Shown here: piece after piece, positions 63,918-64,000 of the stretch
Layout of the letters: the number at the start of each line of letters is the position of its first letter
How positions within the stretch are numbered: position 1 is the first letter of the stretch
Assembly (NCBI GenBank): GCA_033675545.1
Contig: JAWDGP010007472.1
Coordinates: 591,424 to 655,423 of the forward strand
Origin: Elysia crispata
Taxonomy: Eukaryota > Mollusca > Gastropoda > Plakobranchidae
Reading direction: 5' to 3'
Length of the DNA: 64,000 bases
Notes under the pieces: generated by a model
Databases searched by the model: none
What the model saw: the letters and a program-made list of their open reading frames with translations, nothing else
What the model was told of the DNA's origin: nothing
Position numbers and translations under genes: made by a program

Positions 63918-64000
63918 CTGTGAGTGAGCTATCTTTAAAAACTGTTTCCCTGGGGAGGGGGACATGAGTGATAGCTATTGCTGAGAAATGTTGTAGAACA

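Larger units (their letters stand above)
59112..64000 (+). repeat. 4.89-kb tandem duplication, unit 2 (runs to window end)
   Basis: Copy of unit 1, reaching within a few bases of its full length at the window edge. Whether a third unit follows cannot be seen. Includes the second copies of both exons and the old mariner relic. Confidence 0.97.

Overview
This is AT-rich eukaryotic DNA with long introns, dense microsatellites (ATT, GA/GACA, AT), and many transposable-element fossils. The frequent ACATGT and AGGCCTA words, the lola-like zinc-finger exon layout and the mix of Penelope, mariner, pogo and CR1-type elements fit a marine lophotrochozoan, most likely a mollusc. That assignment is inference. 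No rRNA, CRISPR or bacterial-type gene organisation is present.

Layout. From 1 to 9.9 kb there is no recognisable gene, only microsatellites and one diverged dispersed repeat. Between 9.9 and 22.3 kb lie three separate C2H2 zinc-finger exons on the minus strand. Each ends in a stop, each has a poly(A) signal downstream, and each starts after a splice acceptor in the same phase (phase 0) with a Val codon. This is the arrangement of alternative 3' terminal exons in a lola-type locus. The shared 5' exons are not recognised in the window. A fragment of a Penelope-like retroelement sits at 13.2-14.2 kb.

From 22.8 to 28.1 kb is a DNA-transposon-like element of about 5.3 kb. It has terminal inverted repeats of about 760 bp, built of internal subrepeats, around a decayed gene whose C-terminal part looks like a FEN1/XPG nuclease. 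This resembles the Academ superfamily. From 28 to 37 kb there are only repeats, a hAT-like MITE and short tandem duplications. A decayed pogo/Tigger-type transposase with a C-terminal PHD-like finger lies at 37.5-39.85 kb.

From 40.6 kb to the window end is a minus-strand host gene. It has a large terminal exon (40,650-42,254) and small upstream exons at 47.2, 55.4 and 58.8 kb, all compatible with phase-1 introns. Its introns hold a LINE 3' end split by a mariner and a MITE, a second mariner in the opposite orientation, and a Tigger-type MITE. A 4.89-kb tandem duplication (54,223-59,111 and 59,112-64,000) repeats the 55.4 and 58.8 kb exons. Its junction lies in the end of the second mariner, so the duplication is younger than that insertion. 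The two units differ at only about two dozen positions by eye, so the duplication is either recent or an assembly artefact.
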